Positions 38,731 to 51,961 of a stretch of DNA of 64,000 nucleotides are shown in pieces. The notes below the pieces were generated by a model that had not been told where the DNA came from, ran no database searches, and saw nothing but the letters and a program-made list of their open reading frames with translations. Within the stretch, counting starts at the first letter, position 1. Each line of letters starts with the position of its first letter. This DNA is from Archegozetes longisetosus (Eukaryota > Arthropoda > Arachnida > Sarcoptiformes > Trhypochthoniidae). Both the position numbers and the translations under genes were made by a program. The stretch is taken from the NCBI GenBank assembly GCA_018873245.2, contig JAEMBT020000009.1, positions 5,615,180 through 5,679,179 of the forward strand, written 5' to 3'.

Positions 38731-39212
38731 GACAGATATTGAATAAGTGATAGATATGAAAAAATCGAAGCTGCACTCGAAGCTAAGACTAAGATTGCCC
38801 CAAAGTTAGGTTATTGAATCTTTATTTATATTAGATCAGGTATAAGGAAAGTTCAAATGACTATTAGGCCTATTAGGGACAGTCCAATACCTATCATTAA
38901 ACTTATAGACTCTATGATTAAGCTCTCGAGAGTGATGACTGTTTCATAATAATGTTTTAATAAAGATTTTTCCAAAGAGAATGGGGCTTCTGTCATCCGA
39001 TTTGTAGAACGCTACGATATTTAAATGATAGGATCGTCAATGATAAGTCATAGATTTTCTAACATAAAAGTAAACCTTCTTCATAACAGACGGGCACACA
39101 CTTTATTGTAAGATAAACATAAAAATTCATTTAATAAACTATCAATCAAAGTAAACATTAAATCAATAACGTTCATATATTTAACAAAGAAATGGCCTTT
39201 CCTTTGGTCGAA

Positions 39213-39890
39213 TTAGTCAATATAAAGTCATCGAAAAAAGGTTAAACGTTTGCGTATCGAAGATAACTAATAATGTAAATCTAATAATAGTCGCAAAAAT
39301 TACTTTCTATTATATAAAGTTATAAAATTTATTATAAATTTTATTATACATACTCAAATTTACTTAATTGAAATATGATTCCCTTATGAATAAAAATGTG
39401 CTTAAAAGCTCAGGGATTTCATTGATGATTCCATCTTTCATTTATTATTTCGCTATTTCATTGCTGTACAATAAAATGTACAATCATTGTGAAGTACTGT
39501 GATCTCCTTTGATCCTGGAGCATGCAGATCGTAAATAAGGGAAGGCTTCAAAATTTAATATTTTTATAGGGAAAACTACTGTTCAACTATCGACTCAAAG
39601 TTTATGAATAAAAATTAACACTTGATTCAAAAATGATAGCGGAAATATTTACTGACCCAAATGAAGGATAGGATCATCAATGATACGTCTTGGCTTTTAA
39701 AGCATTTTTATTGATGGGGAATCATACTCTAAATGAATTTGAATGCATGCGAAAAATTGATTATAAGTTATCGAAACTTTATATAATAGAAAATTAATTT
39801 TTGCGACTATTAGATTTATATTGATAATATCTTCAATATACAAACGTTCAACTTTTTTCAATGACTTCATATTGATTGATGCGATGAAAA
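39213..39890. mobile_element. foldback element
   Basis: The left arm (about 39213-39445) and right arm (about 39655-39890) are inverted copies. Matching blocks include TCAATATAAAGTCAT/ATGACTTCATATTGA, AAATCTAATAATAGTCGCAA/TTGCGACTATTAGATTT, TATTATATAAAGTT and ATCATCAATGA. The unit GATAGGATC(G/A)TCAATGATA also occurs outside, at about 39028, in direct orientation. Exact ends were not fixed. Confidence 0.6.
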
Positions 39891-41154
39891 AATAACTTTA
39901 TCTTTCAATAAATCGATAAAGAATAAATAAAATTAAGCTAATTGAAAATTGAAAACTTTCTCAATAGTTGAATCAAGTCATAAACTAGTTTTACTGTATT
40001 TATTTTTAATTCGTCTAAAAAGCAAAGGCAAGTTAACATATTTTGAATCATCACGAAAAAATGTATTACTTCGTCTGCATGATTAAAAGTAGTTGAATCG
40101 TTTTATACAATACGGTCTATAGTTGTAGCAATATAAATATAGATGGAAATCTCTTTTCTAAGAAAATTTTTATTGAAGGTTTTACATAAGCTTATTTTCT
40201 CCATTAACTTAAAATATAGGGAATAATAATCTTTTATATCGAAAATTAACCAGTCTAGAGGAGATCTTAAAAAACACTTATCAACACACTATTTGCTGAA
40301 AGAACGGGATAAGTAACCTCTTTCCTAGTATTCACTTGTCCCGTTTTTCGACAGATGGGAAAATTGCTTGAAATTAGATTGTTAGCAAAACTTTTTAAAT
40401 CATCAGCAAAAATGCATCAGAAAGTTATATTTTTATTCATAGTTTAAATTTAAACTCCTATTATATTTTTGAAATAATAAGAGGATACAATCTTTTACGA
40501 CAAATTGCATTCATTATATATTTTTCATATCCCGAAATTCCACCTGAAGTAAATGTCTTTATAAAAGCTTATGTCCCACATTATTAAGGCCATTATTTTG
40601 TGAACAAACGAATCATTTATTATTTGTAGTAATATACTTATGAAATCTTCAATTTGTTAGAAAAAATATTCTTAGATATGAATGGTTTAGATTATTTAAA
40701 GCTAAATCTTAGTAGGTCTTCAAGTTTATTAGATAAAAAACCTAACTGAACTTTTATTTTCACATTCATGTCTTTTATCCTGCAGCCGTATTGGATTTAA
40801 AGAGTATGGAAGAAAAATATTTTAACAATGCTTTGCTTAAGCTTCAATTCATTATAGATCAGAACATTTTCGATCAATAGAAACGAAACTCATGTGGGCT
40901 CAATAATGATTGCGTTTATTTACAGCTACTGTTGAATGTTTCACATTTATTAGATAAATACTCAAATTTTTTTGTTATAAATACAATATTTGAGTATAAA
41001 TTATAAGAAAAAATATTTTTCTCATTCAAACATAAATACTCCATTTGCGTAAAATATAAACTTTAAACAAGTTTATGATTAGTAAACAAATAGTAAAAAA
41101 GTATATATAAAATAATTTCAATACAGAGGAATCAGAATTGAAAAACAAGTTTTC

Positions 41155-44100
41155 TCATACATTAGAAGTTTTAGTAGTATTAATGGGTATTAAACCATTA
41201 GATGGTGTAGTAAAGTTATAGCAGTTACCAATATTAGCACTACTATTAACAAGATTATTACTCTTATTAAACATTCTAAGAATCACGTCAAACATCAATT
41301 TTCTCAGCTTTTTCGAGAATATCAGATATAGTAATGGATTGATTCCAGAATTCATGTACAAGAATAATGTTGTGAAGATAGTGAACATTGAGGCATATGG
41401 TGAAGAAACGTTGTACGACTTAACGTAATGCTGAACCAGCTTTCGAGCATGAAAGGGAACACTGAATATAGTGAAGGCCAGCACAATAATCACTAACAGT
41501 TTGATAACCTTTTTTCTTCTGTCTAACAATAGATTTACGGATGATATGTTTGATGAGCCATCGGGTAATGATCTTTGCTTTATACCGTTGGTGTTCCGAT
41601 TGACTGTTAATGTATATCCAGGTAGTGGACATGTCCATAAGTGATAACATACGCGCAGGTATAACACTGTTATTATCGTCAGTGGTATAGCAAAACATAG
41701 TGTTATGTATACGACATCATAGAGTTTTGGATCGTATAGTTTTTGTTTTAGTACACATAATGTCTCACTCATGATTTCATCACCTAGTATAGGAAAAATG
41801 ATTCTAAATAAAAGATTTGGTTTTACTCGAGAATAATTTCGATGGCTTTTTACAAGAGGATAAAAGATATTCCGTTTTGAATATTTGTTTTTTTCTAAAG
41901 GGATGCTTGAAAACTCTTTGAGAAAACTTATTGACAAACTAATGCCATTATAAAAACTCAGTTGAGTAGAAACTTTTACATAAGCAAAGTGTTGAACGAA
42001 ATCTAGGGCTTAAAAGTCTACGCCTTTGGACAAAAAGCTTCCTATTAGAAAAGTATGGAGCGAAAGTGTTCTGAAAACTGTAGTTTCTTGATAATTTACA
42101 ACATTTTCGAAAATTATCAAAAACTAACTTAAGTTTCAGGTATGAGCCTATCTTCAGATAAAATATTTCTTAACTCTAATAAATACGATTTGATTAGAAG
42201 AATAAATATAAGGAATTTTTGTTCGGAAACTTTCGATGTATAGGACACTAGTTTGAAGCATAAAAAATCGAATTGCTGTTTGAGCCATAGAAGCTTTTAC
42301 TATAACTATATTGAACAATATTCCAATGAACAGCTACTGAATATGCCGCAAACTCGGAACTTCAATAGATTTGCTTATCTTTTTAATGCAGCCATGAATT
42401 CTATGAAGGCTTTGGTAATGGAAAAACATAAATAAATTCTGATTTGTTATCTCATATTAAATGCAATTCGATTCTGAGGATGTAATCATCTCTTTATTTG
42501 TCAGTAGACGAAATATATTAATGCTACCAGAGTGTGTAAAAGGTTTTCTAATTCTTTTCTCTATTATTAACGAAATGCTTATCGATATAAAAGATGGAAT
42601 TCTTATCTATTGAAGTCGACATACAATAGGAGTGTAGTTTGACTAATGATTTCAAGATTTAAGAGTAAAAAATGGTTTGAATATTTCTATGGAAGACTTA
42701 AGATTTAAATCCTATTTCAAAACAGATCTAGAATATTCTAATAAACGTCTAGATAACTTTTTTATTTCTATATATATGTATATATATATATATTGTTTCT
42801 ATTCCTCAGAGCAATACTGAATCCGTATTTATTCAGATCTAAAAACTGACAAAACTTCAAACCTATGCACTATTTTTCAATAATAAGCTCTTTAGAATTG
42901 GTTTATTCAGTAACTTAGAAATTATTGATTTTGGAACCTAAATTTTGGAAATTTATTTCATCTTTACATTTCATATTTTATTGTAGTAAAAAATTATATA
43001 ATTCTATACTGGATTTTGACCATAAAGAGTTGGAAAATTGATTATATCTCAAGTAGGCTTTTGCGAGTAATAGAGTGGATTCATATACATCTAGCTTTAA
43101 GATGAGATTTGCTTAAATTTCTTCTATAAACTTTTTATTTAAATTTTATTGGTATTCTTTTCTGGAAAATAAATTTAAATTCCGTATCCTGAATAGTAAT
43201 AAGCTAATTTTCTCATTTAAATGTTCACGCCTTTTATCAAAGAAATGCTGTCTTTGTGGTGAAAAAATTCTCAATTTTATTATAATTTTTTCATCGAAAG
43301 CAAAAGACGTTTTTCACAGCTTTAAGAAAGCTCTCGAAATCCAATGAATAGAATTGTTAACCAAAATAAAAGTCAGGAATTTCGACACTTCTGCTAATTC
43401 TTCTGCAAAGAAAATTCTTATTTGATTACCGAATCTGATCATTAAATTTCTCACGGAATGAGTTGAAATGAATATTTAAATTGAACTGACGATAAAGAAA
43501 AATAACTTTTTGATATGATTAGTTTATTTGAAAGTATCAGCTTTATGCTGAATAAATGATTTGCTTTTGGGTGTAATTAATTCTATGAGCAAGAAGTACA
43601 AAATTAATGTCTCTTTCACTGTTATGAATGCTTTACTCATTATATCATTTTATAACTAATCAAGAAGACTATTTTCGCACTACTAAAACCTTTTATAAAA
43701 TCCTAATTATTTTTGAAAATTTTTATCAAAACTGTTTTTCATTTATAAGATTTGTTTTGAGTCAAAGTTTTTATGAGAAGGTTTATGATTAGTTCTCATT
43801 AGTTATTCAATTTATTTTTGAACTATATACTAAGGACAATATGAGATATTATTATAAGTTTACTTATAAAAAATTGTTGTATTTCGGTCTTATATTTGAT
43901 GCTCATTACAGTTACATCTGATTAGCTATATCATAATTAGATTGGAGTTAGAGAAGAATTTAAGTCTTTTTCCCATTCTCAGTTGAAATTTCACTTCTTA
44001 TATTAATAGTAAAATTTCTAAAAAATCTAATTATTTGCTGAGAGAACAAGTTGAGTGATAGGTTTTATGGCATTCAGTCACCCTGTTCTTCAAGAAAAAT

Positions 44101-46982
44101 TCTCTTCAGTCATGAAATTTTAAATTTACGATAAGCCATCTATTTTCAAAAACTTCTATTGAAACAATAAAATTCTTACCCCTACTAAACTCAAAAGTAA
44201 CAGTTCCATACATGAAGAATCGCGGAACACAACAAATGGCTGATACAAGCCATACAACAGTTATGGTAACCTTTAAATTATTAATCGTTAGCATTCTTCG
44301 GGCCGGAAGAGGATGAACAACAGCCAAATATCTTTCAATAGAGATTACGACTAGTATATAAACAGATGCCGTATAGCTGAGAGCATGAATGAAGTGATAC
44401 ATTCGACATAACAGATCACCAAAAGCCCATTCGGATGATAGATATAGTGATAGATTCTGATAAACACAGAACAAGGCGACACATAAGTCGGCAATTGCTA
44501 AGTTTAGCAGAAAAAAGTTAGTCGCAGTTTGTATTTCGCGATTTAGAGCCAGAACTGCGATTACTAATGAGTTGCCTGTAAGAGGAAGAAATAATCAAAA
44601 ATTTGTTATCAATTTTTCAGATTGAAAGATTGCATGTATGGGATTAATATTGAACAATCCCTTCTTAATTGAAGTAAAAACTCGAGATTTTACTTTTCTA
44701 AATCTGAATGTCTTGACATCGAAATAAATTTGACAAAGTAACAATATGTTTTGCAACTAAGAAAAGTAGATAGATTTTTTTCAAAAATTGTCTATTTCTG
44801 AGAAAATCCTCTTTAAATAAGATAAATCTGATCCATACAAGTGTTAGGGGAAAAAACTTAAATTGTTTGTTGATTGGAAGATAATATTTTATTACTTGAT
44901 TGAATGGATTTACTGAACTTGACTTTTAGTGATATATTTTGATAACATTAGTGTTATTGCTCAACTTTTCTGTAAGACTAATAAGGAATAATAATCAGAA
45001 TTATGCTTTTCATGTATTTGTTCAGGTTATAAATTAATTTCTATGTATGACATCCATCAAATTCTGAAAATTGTCATTTAAAACAAATTAAATACTAATC
45101 TGTACATCTGTCCTATTCATACCAAACATATCATGAATGTTCACTTTAAATATCGATCTATTCTGTTATTAATGTTGTTCTGTATTTCATGAATAACCTG
45201 TAATAAAGATTTCTAATTTAACTCAATTAAAGCTTTATAATTAGATTTAGTCTGTTTCGCTTAATTTGGTATGGCAGTGCTCTTTAGAAATTTAATTAAA
45301 CTAACAAGGATGGGTCTCAACTGCTTTTCACCAATTTTAATCAAAATTTGATTGTTGGTTAACTCTTCAGCACAACTTTCGAACACATAGAATTATCTGT
45401 GGAGTGAGATTTTATCCCACATTTTCCAGATTTTATACTAATTCTAAGTGAATACTCATGCTTTTTGAAACAAAGTTAGCCCATATTTCCCAAGATTTAA
45501 TTTATTCATTAATTAATTTCTGGTTATTATTCGCCACGGCGTCATCAGTGGTTCACTATCTCTCGCATTACTGGTGGCGACAACACGGCACTGCGACACA
45601 AATAGCAACACGAAGCACTACGATGTTAGGGCAAATGTTTGCCCTGGTAATTACAGACAGGATCTCAGAAAATATGTTTCCAGAAAAAATTTTTAAAACT
45701 AAAGTTATGAGTCTAAATTAATCAGGTTTTTCTCATTCAAAGTGAGATATATAACTGAGGAATATCTAAATTCTCAAGAAATTACGACATTTGATTGATT
45801 TTAGCGAGACCTTTAAAGTAAGACTTGAGAACATTTTATCCTACAGTTGCGGTGAAGGGTTAATTTCGGATCACTTATGAATATTTGAGTGACTTCTCCC
45901 CAATCGCTCAAGATGGAAAATATTCAAAGCACTCATACTCAGTGTATAAGAATTATCTGTACAATGTTTATGCAGTATGAAACTTAACTAAAGTCCAGCA
46001 TTTTAATTAGCTGGCATAAAATTTTGTAGAAATTTCAAGAATTTGCTAAAAAATATAGAATTTTAGAGAATATTCTAGATTATTCCATGAAAATTCAGAA
46101 CTTTCTGAAAATTTTCAACGCTAACTATAGGATTCCAGAATTTTCTGTAAGTTCTGGAACTTATTCTAGGGTTCAATAATATTATGGAATACAATTCTAT
46201 TATCATTTAAATGTTTAAACCTTACTGTAAAATCTATAGAAAGTTTGTATTGTCATTCTGATTTTAATAAATATTTTGAAATTTCAAGATTGATATTTTA
46301 TAGATTTAAGTGATTAGGAAATTGGCTCAACATTACACAAATATTACAACGATACTTAGTACATATATTAGGATGTTTTGAATATCAATATTTCCCATCT
46401 TGAACGATTGGGGAAAAGTTACTCAGATTTTCATAGTAAGTGACACAAAATTAATAAACTATCAAATTCTGATCGAAATCGGTGACAGGTAGTTGAGGCC
46501 CTTCCTTGTAAGAGTTGAATAAAATGAGACAAATCTCAAGATTCATGCATAAACATAGGCTATTTTTGCTGACGTGATAGAATTTATAAAGCAATTCTCT
46601 TGGGCATTACGCATGAAAATATCAACTTATTTCTTAGAGATCAAATAAATAAGTCATACGTCTTCTCTATAAACCACATGTTTGAAAATTACTCCTTTGA
46701 GTTTCTCTAATCAAAACTATGTTCATGCATTCTATATCTTTAAGTTGATTCTTTGAAGAAAGTGTGCAACTTACCTACAAAGCAGCAGACAAACACGAAT
46801 GTGTAAGCAATTATCAGAAGTATCTGTACTGATATCTTGTTGAGAAAGTTTTCTTCAACAGAAAGTGGTTGTACCAGGTGATTATTTGTATTATTAAGGG
46901 TATTATTAGTCAAACTACTAGTTAAACTAGAAATATCTCTCATTATGATACTCTCTGTAGTCATCGAAAATCTTATATCCAT
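41155..46982 (-). CDS. TrissinR: trissin-receptor-like neuropeptide GPCR, three exons
   Basis: Exons 46982-46775, 44575-44180 and 41783-41155 join with phase 1 at both junctions (donors GTAAGT and GTAAGA; acceptors TTACAG and ACTAG) into 410 residues. Exon 1 has an Asn-rich N-terminus with glycosylation sites and TM1 (LLIIAYTFVFVCCFVG). Exon 2 starts GNSLVIAVLAL and holds TM2-TM4: FLLNLAIADLCVALFCVYQN, the disulfide Cys in DLLCRMYHF, the ERY box (SIERYLAVVHP), and TM4 VVWLVSAICCVPRF. Exon 3 has the ECL2 Cys (SETLCVL), TM5 with Pro, a basic loop, TM6 (VLAFTIFSVPFHARKLVQHY) and the TM7 box NSGINPLLYLIF. FCVYQNLS, HALSYTAS and PFHARK match the Drosophila trissin receptor as remembered, so its ligand would be the disulfide peptide trissin. 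Two transposons sit in intron 1. A minus-strand AATAAA lies at 40915-40920. Confidence 0.8.
42771..42793. repeat. (TA)n microsatellite in receptor intron 2
   Basis: A TA dinucleotide run interrupted once by G, within the second intron of the receptor gene. Confidence 0.8.
45359..45863. mobile_element. TTAA-target repeat family, copy 2 (reverse)
   Basis: TTAA at 45359-45362 and 45860-45863 bound inverted ends (CTCTTCAGCACAACTT and GTTGCGGTGAAGGG). The body is the reverse complement of the copies at 27003 and 62231, including ACGGCGTCATCAGTGGTTCA. It lies in intron 1 of the receptor gene. An 87-codon frame inside it is chance. Confidence 0.8.
45876..46435. mobile_element. TA-flanked inverted-repeat element with TTCTAGAA clusters
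   Basis: The left end TGAATATTTGAGTGACTT, CTCCCCAATCGCTCAAGATG mirrors the right end CATCTTGAACGATTGGGGA, AAAGTTACTCAGATTTTCA. TA flanks both ends (45876-45877, 46434-46435). The centre (46028-46170) is packed with GAATTTTC/TTCTGGAA-type units. It starts 12 bp after the end of the TTAA element, in intron 1 of the receptor gene. Confidence 0.75.
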
Positions 46983-49469
46983 GTCAAATATTTATTGAGA
47001 TAGTTGTTTTGCAGTGGAAAAGTACTCATAAGTCACTTCTTAGATGAAAATGATCAGGAAAAGTTTCAAAACTATTCTTCTTGTCAATGTTTCATTCACT
47101 TATTCTGTAGGAACTTGATAAAATTTGAGCATATTTTTGTGAAGCTTTGTTAGAAAGTTGTGACAGAATCCTTTTTTAAGCTTCGATACTTTGTTCAAAA
47201 TTTTTCATTTAAGTTTTGCACAATTTCTAGCCTTAGATGTGCTCGATGTGAAAAATTACTTGAATTGCATTTAAATCCAATTTTGGACAACTGGTAAAAA
47301 GACGAAGAGAAATCTCATTCAGAATGTTCTAACAGTTAAGAAGATTAAATGGTTCTTTGAACATTGAATTTAAGGTTTATAGTTTCTTATATAAGAGAAG
47401 AAAGTTTGAAATATTTTAAGCTTCTGTTTCACAATACTTGTGTTTACAGTTGAAGCGATTATGATATTGAGCTCATGCTTCTTAAAGCATTTATTTGATA
47501 CATAAGATAGCTACGAATCTTATCTCAAATCTGTATGAATTTTAGACAATATTTCATTTGGATGAATTAAAAATTGATAATCTATCAAATATTCTGAAAT
47601 AAGGTTACGTAAGACTTAGTAAACACTAACTCTACACAACGAAAACTTGCAACGCTACCAAGATCTATATTTATAACTGAACTATTGCTTGAAGGTTACA
47701 CAAAAGAATAAGTGTTTTTGTGGAGAATACGTCTATTCAATGGTTTCTATTATATAAGTTCAGTAAACAATTTTTCTGGTCTTAGATAACAGTTGGTTAT
47801 TTGGAAAGCTTTGTTGAGTGCTCTTAGACATTAATAAGGTTTCTAGAAGTTTAGTAATTGAAAAAATTACTTTGAAACATGATTCTTAACTCAAGATATC
47901 TTTTATTAAAAATTTTCAGATAGATTTAGTTTCTTTCTCTTTGATAATTTCGAAACTTTAAAAAATATAATAAAGATAAGTATCAAAGTTCAGCTTCGGT
48001 TTCTGCAAAGTTAAACTTCCTGTAGTTCAATAAAATTCTGATTAATGGATTATGTTGATGTTAATGACTGATGAAACACAAAATAAAGCTTTATTACTTT
48101 ATTAATAACTAAAACAGGATCTTAATATTTAATTCTATTATATTATTAATAACTATGGAGATTGATCCGACTTTTTAATGTGATTCGGTTTAAACTTATG
48201 CTTAGCTAATCAAAATCAAGCTTTAGACCTATCCTCTTGATCTCTTTAGCCGTTAAATATCTGGGAGATCAGAACAAATTTGGGCTTTTAGGCTGAATAT
48301 CAACCAGTATGATTGTGAATCACGCTCGTGTTCAATTAAAGTTTGATTAGATCTTGTTTTCCTAGTATTACCTAACCTAAACCTAAACAAGAGAGTCATT
48401 TGCAACAACGCTACCTGAGATCCTTAAATGTCATAACTTTTAAAACATTGAGTTGGGGTTCAATTCTTGAATGGGTCAGGGTTAGTTGTTACTAACCTAA
48501 TTAGTACGATTAAAAATTATTCTTGTTACATTATCTACAACATACATCTTTAAATTTTCATTTTAGTTTACTTGTTCTTAATATATTTTTGTGCTTACTG
48601 AAGGATCTCTTAGCATTACATTAAGTTAGTGTTGTCTACAGTTGGACCTTAAAATCAGTCAGAGACTAGACTAATCATAATACCTTTAAACTAGAGAAGA
48701 GAATCTGAATCCTAATCCCATGTCTTATGGTAATGGTAATGGGAATGGGATGAGAATGGAATAGATTTTTAATAAGATGTAAGTCGAGTGAGATTAAAAA
48801 TTTTTAAACATTCTTATCCAAAGTTAACAAAATAATTTACAGGTATTTTCTTTCATTTGACTTCTGATTAATAATAATAATAATAACAATAGCATAAAGA
48901 TGTAATGGTACTGAAAATAGGAATGGGATGGGAGTGGAAACAAATTTTAAGCTTTGGGTGGGGTTGAGAATGGAAGCAAAATTTACTAGAATTCTCTTTT
49001 CTACTTTTAACTTATCTTAATCCTATCTAGATATGGTTAGTTCTGCTTTTCACAGGATATTTATCAAGTTTTTTCCCTAGATATTAGCTATGTATCAAAC
49101 TTGGAAAACTTTCCTTAAAATTATTTAAAATATTTGAATTAATTCATTTCATGGAATTATGTTTTTACCTCGCAAAATCTTTAAGTATTCCTTTTCATAC
49201 AAATATGCAATTTACATGTTTATACCATTCCTAGTTATTAGTCTACTTTCAGTGTAGTAGATACCTCTTAATGATAGCAGAGTTAATTACAGTGGTTTCA
49301 CTTTTACTTTGACCTTTTCATTAACGTCCATGGACAGTCTTTTAATGCATACCTAACACATCACTTAAAGAATTAAACTCAAAGCGTCGCCAAAAATTGT
49401 GATTTCGTCATTTGGACTGTCTATAGACATTATGATTAGGGTCTCCACAAAGTGAATCCCTGTATTTGC
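46983..49469. other. upstream flank of the receptor gene and AT-rich stretch
   Basis: Should contain the receptor promoter and any 5' untranslated exon, but none could be recognised. Around 48720-48960 there are loose GGAATGGGA and AATAAT simple-sequence tracts. Confidence 0.35.
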
Positions 49470-49566
49470 TAGTGTTGTAAAAGAAAATTTCCGGAGAAAT
49501 TATCTCGAGAAACTTTCTAGAAAGTTTCTCATCAAAAAGAAAATTTCTAGAAATTTTACATCACTA
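49470..49566. mobile_element. 97-bp hAT-type miniature element
   Basis: The ends TAGTGTTGTAAAA and TTTTACATCACTA are inverted. Flanking 8-mers GTATTTGC (49462-49469) and TTATTTGC (49567-49574) differ by one base. The centre contains the perfect 20-bp palindrome GAAACTTTCTAGAAAGTTTC (49509-49528), and the entire element is one hairpin. Confidence 0.8.
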
Positions 49567-51440
49567 TTATTTGCACTCACAATACTCTGACTATTTAACA
49601 GTAACGCATAAGCACTTAACCAAGTAATACTCAAATGTAACCCTAACTCAATTACGAATAGTAAAATTTAAAATATAAGTATCAGTGAGAATGCAGTGTG
49701 TACATCATGTTTCTTCTTACTATCTGATTAACACGTAATTGAGAAAAGTGATCATATTTTCATACGCATAACTATCTTAATTTAATTTTGCTGGAGAAAA
49801 TTTCGTATCTATTTAATTGAATGAAAGTTGCATGAAAGGAATTAAAAATAAATTGAAAGTAAATTTTGTTTGAATTTCATTTTATAAAATGATTGATTGG
49901 GAGAAGCATGATGTGAACATCTATCTTCTTTTGATATCCTTTACACCTCTTAAATTTGAATCCTGCAAGCTTATCTAACATACGGAGCCTCGAGAATATT
50001 AAATTTATAAAAAGCTATTTTCTGCTCGAAAAATTATCTAAAATCAAAAAGATATCACATTTCAGTTTCAGTACAGGATCTACTCTGAGTCAGTGATTTG
50101 TTAAGACTGGATCTAAATTTAAAAATTTGTGAGGGAGCTCAAAATATATAGTTTCTTAGCATTAAGAATTGTTGAGTAAATAAATAGGTAAAACCTTTCC
50201 ATTCTTTACATGATGAAATATTTTTTCAGCACTTTATACCAAAAGCTTTCCTTTTTGAAACAAAAACTCTCAAATTCAAGAGTTATCACATAAAACTTGG
50301 ATAAAATGATGAAAAGATTATTCAAAAAGCTTCATCGGATAAAATATAAGATATCTACAATTTTCGTCTTTAATTCGTAGAGAATCGCATAAGTATTTTC
50401 AAATCAATATTCAAAGTACGAAAATCTTAGTTAATTGGTTTCTTACCTGCAACTGAGCTAAGAGTTGTTCTTAAACACGGTTACAAAGCAAAGAATGATA
50501 GACATAGACTTCTGGAAGCTGAATGTTAGGCATTCAGTTAGGAATCATTACTTTTTAACTGGTATTATAGCAGTTGCGCACAAAAGTTTTCAGAAGTACA
50601 AAAGTAGATTTCACGAAGTTTACTGGATCTCAGATGGTCAAATCCAGAAGATAATTAAATTAATTCAGGAAGTCTCTATTTCTTCAATTAATTTGCGCAA
50701 AATACCTTTATTGAGTTTGGTTTTGATTTTTTTGTTGAAGACAGAATACTTAGTGTTTTCTGATTATCTGAAAACTTGAGATTATTGCTTCAATTTAGGC
50801 TCAAAATGTTTAATGTTAATAAAACTTAGTGGCCATTATGCATTCATTTTGATTAGTCCAAACAAACTTGAGCATTTGAACTTTAGCTAAACTAAATTAT
50901 AAATGAATTGATAAAAAAGAAGTAGGAGTTATTTGTTTCTCAATATGTAATTTTCTCAATCGTCTACTAGTAGTGGAAATTTGTTCCTATTCATCGCATT
51001 AAAACATATGTCTCATCAGATATTTTCTTAGGTTTTCTCAAATTAAAGGGAAAATAAACTCGAGCGCCAGAATTAAAATCTAAAAGTAGTGGTTATATAC
51101 TCGGCTATAGTGTTATTATTAGAGAAATTACTTTTTGGTGAAACTGTTCTTTTTCTTCAATTGTTATCTTCGGTAATCACCAAGATTCGTTTAATTCGTC
51201 TCTAGTTTTCAAATATAGACTTTTTATTCGACAGAGTTTTACCGATTTAATACTTTGCCACTGGATAGAACCAGTCTTGAACTTATGAGTTGACTATTTT
51301 GTAACTGTTTCGTGCCAGTTTTGACAAGCTTTTATAATATAAATTTTTAATTCTCAGAAAAGCATTAAGGAAATACTTTGCAACTATTCTCGATTCTGTT
51401 TATATACATGTAAATGCTTTGACTTTAACAGTATTTTATT
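49567..51440. other. AT-rich stretch without a recognised gene
   Basis: A 104-codon plus-strand frame at 50465-50779 has no signal peptide, domain or convincing splice context and is left unassigned. Confidence 0.35.
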
Positions 51441-51961
51441 TAGGGTGACCATCTCTGGCTTGCCTCGTGACGGGACAAAAATATCAAAGGGGGACCCTTA
51501 CATTTTTAAAACGAAAAATGCCGTTTTCATTAGTCATTACAAATATTTAGGTGTCAAACAATACATTCTAATGTTGAAACATCGAAAATTATTAGTCATG
51601 GTTTATTTCAAAGATAATTTTTTGTTAGAAATGGCATCTTTCAAAAGTTATTCTAAAGTTAGAAATACTGGTTTATGTCAGATATAAGTCAAGGCAGAAA
51701 AGATTAATTCAAGAACTTTTGGTTTTAAACCACAGTTCTTCAAAACATTAAACTGGATTTCTTAATAACTTATCATTTGTAAAATAAATTAAAAGTTTGA
51801 ATTTCTAAGAAATATTTTTCTAAACACATTTTTCAAAATGAAAGTTGAAAAACGGGACAACTAATTGTCCCGTTGATAGTTTTTGATCTGACGGGACTTT
51901 TGTTTTTTATCTTTAAAAAGAAAGGACTGTTCCGTCAAAAACAGGACGGGTGGTCACCCTA
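51441..51961. mobile_element. AGGGTGACCA repeat family, copy 2
   Basis: The ends TAGGGTGACCA and TGGTCACCCTA have TA on each side. It shares the full length and order of blocks with the copies at 25276 and 62745: GGGACAAAAATATCAAAGGG, ATTAGTCATTACAAATATTT, GGGACAACTAATTGTCCCG. The 80-codon frame within it is not conserved in the other copies. Confidence 0.85.

Noticed and set aside
45458..45721. 87-codon open frame
   Set aside because: Lies inside the reverse copy of the TTAA-target repeat and is not open in the other copies.
50465..50779. 104-codon open frame
   Set aside because: No signal peptide, domain, or splice partner; composition is like the surrounding AT-rich DNA.
51445..51687. 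80-codon open frame
   Set aside because: Lies inside the AGGGTGACCA repeat; the frame is broken in the other two copies.
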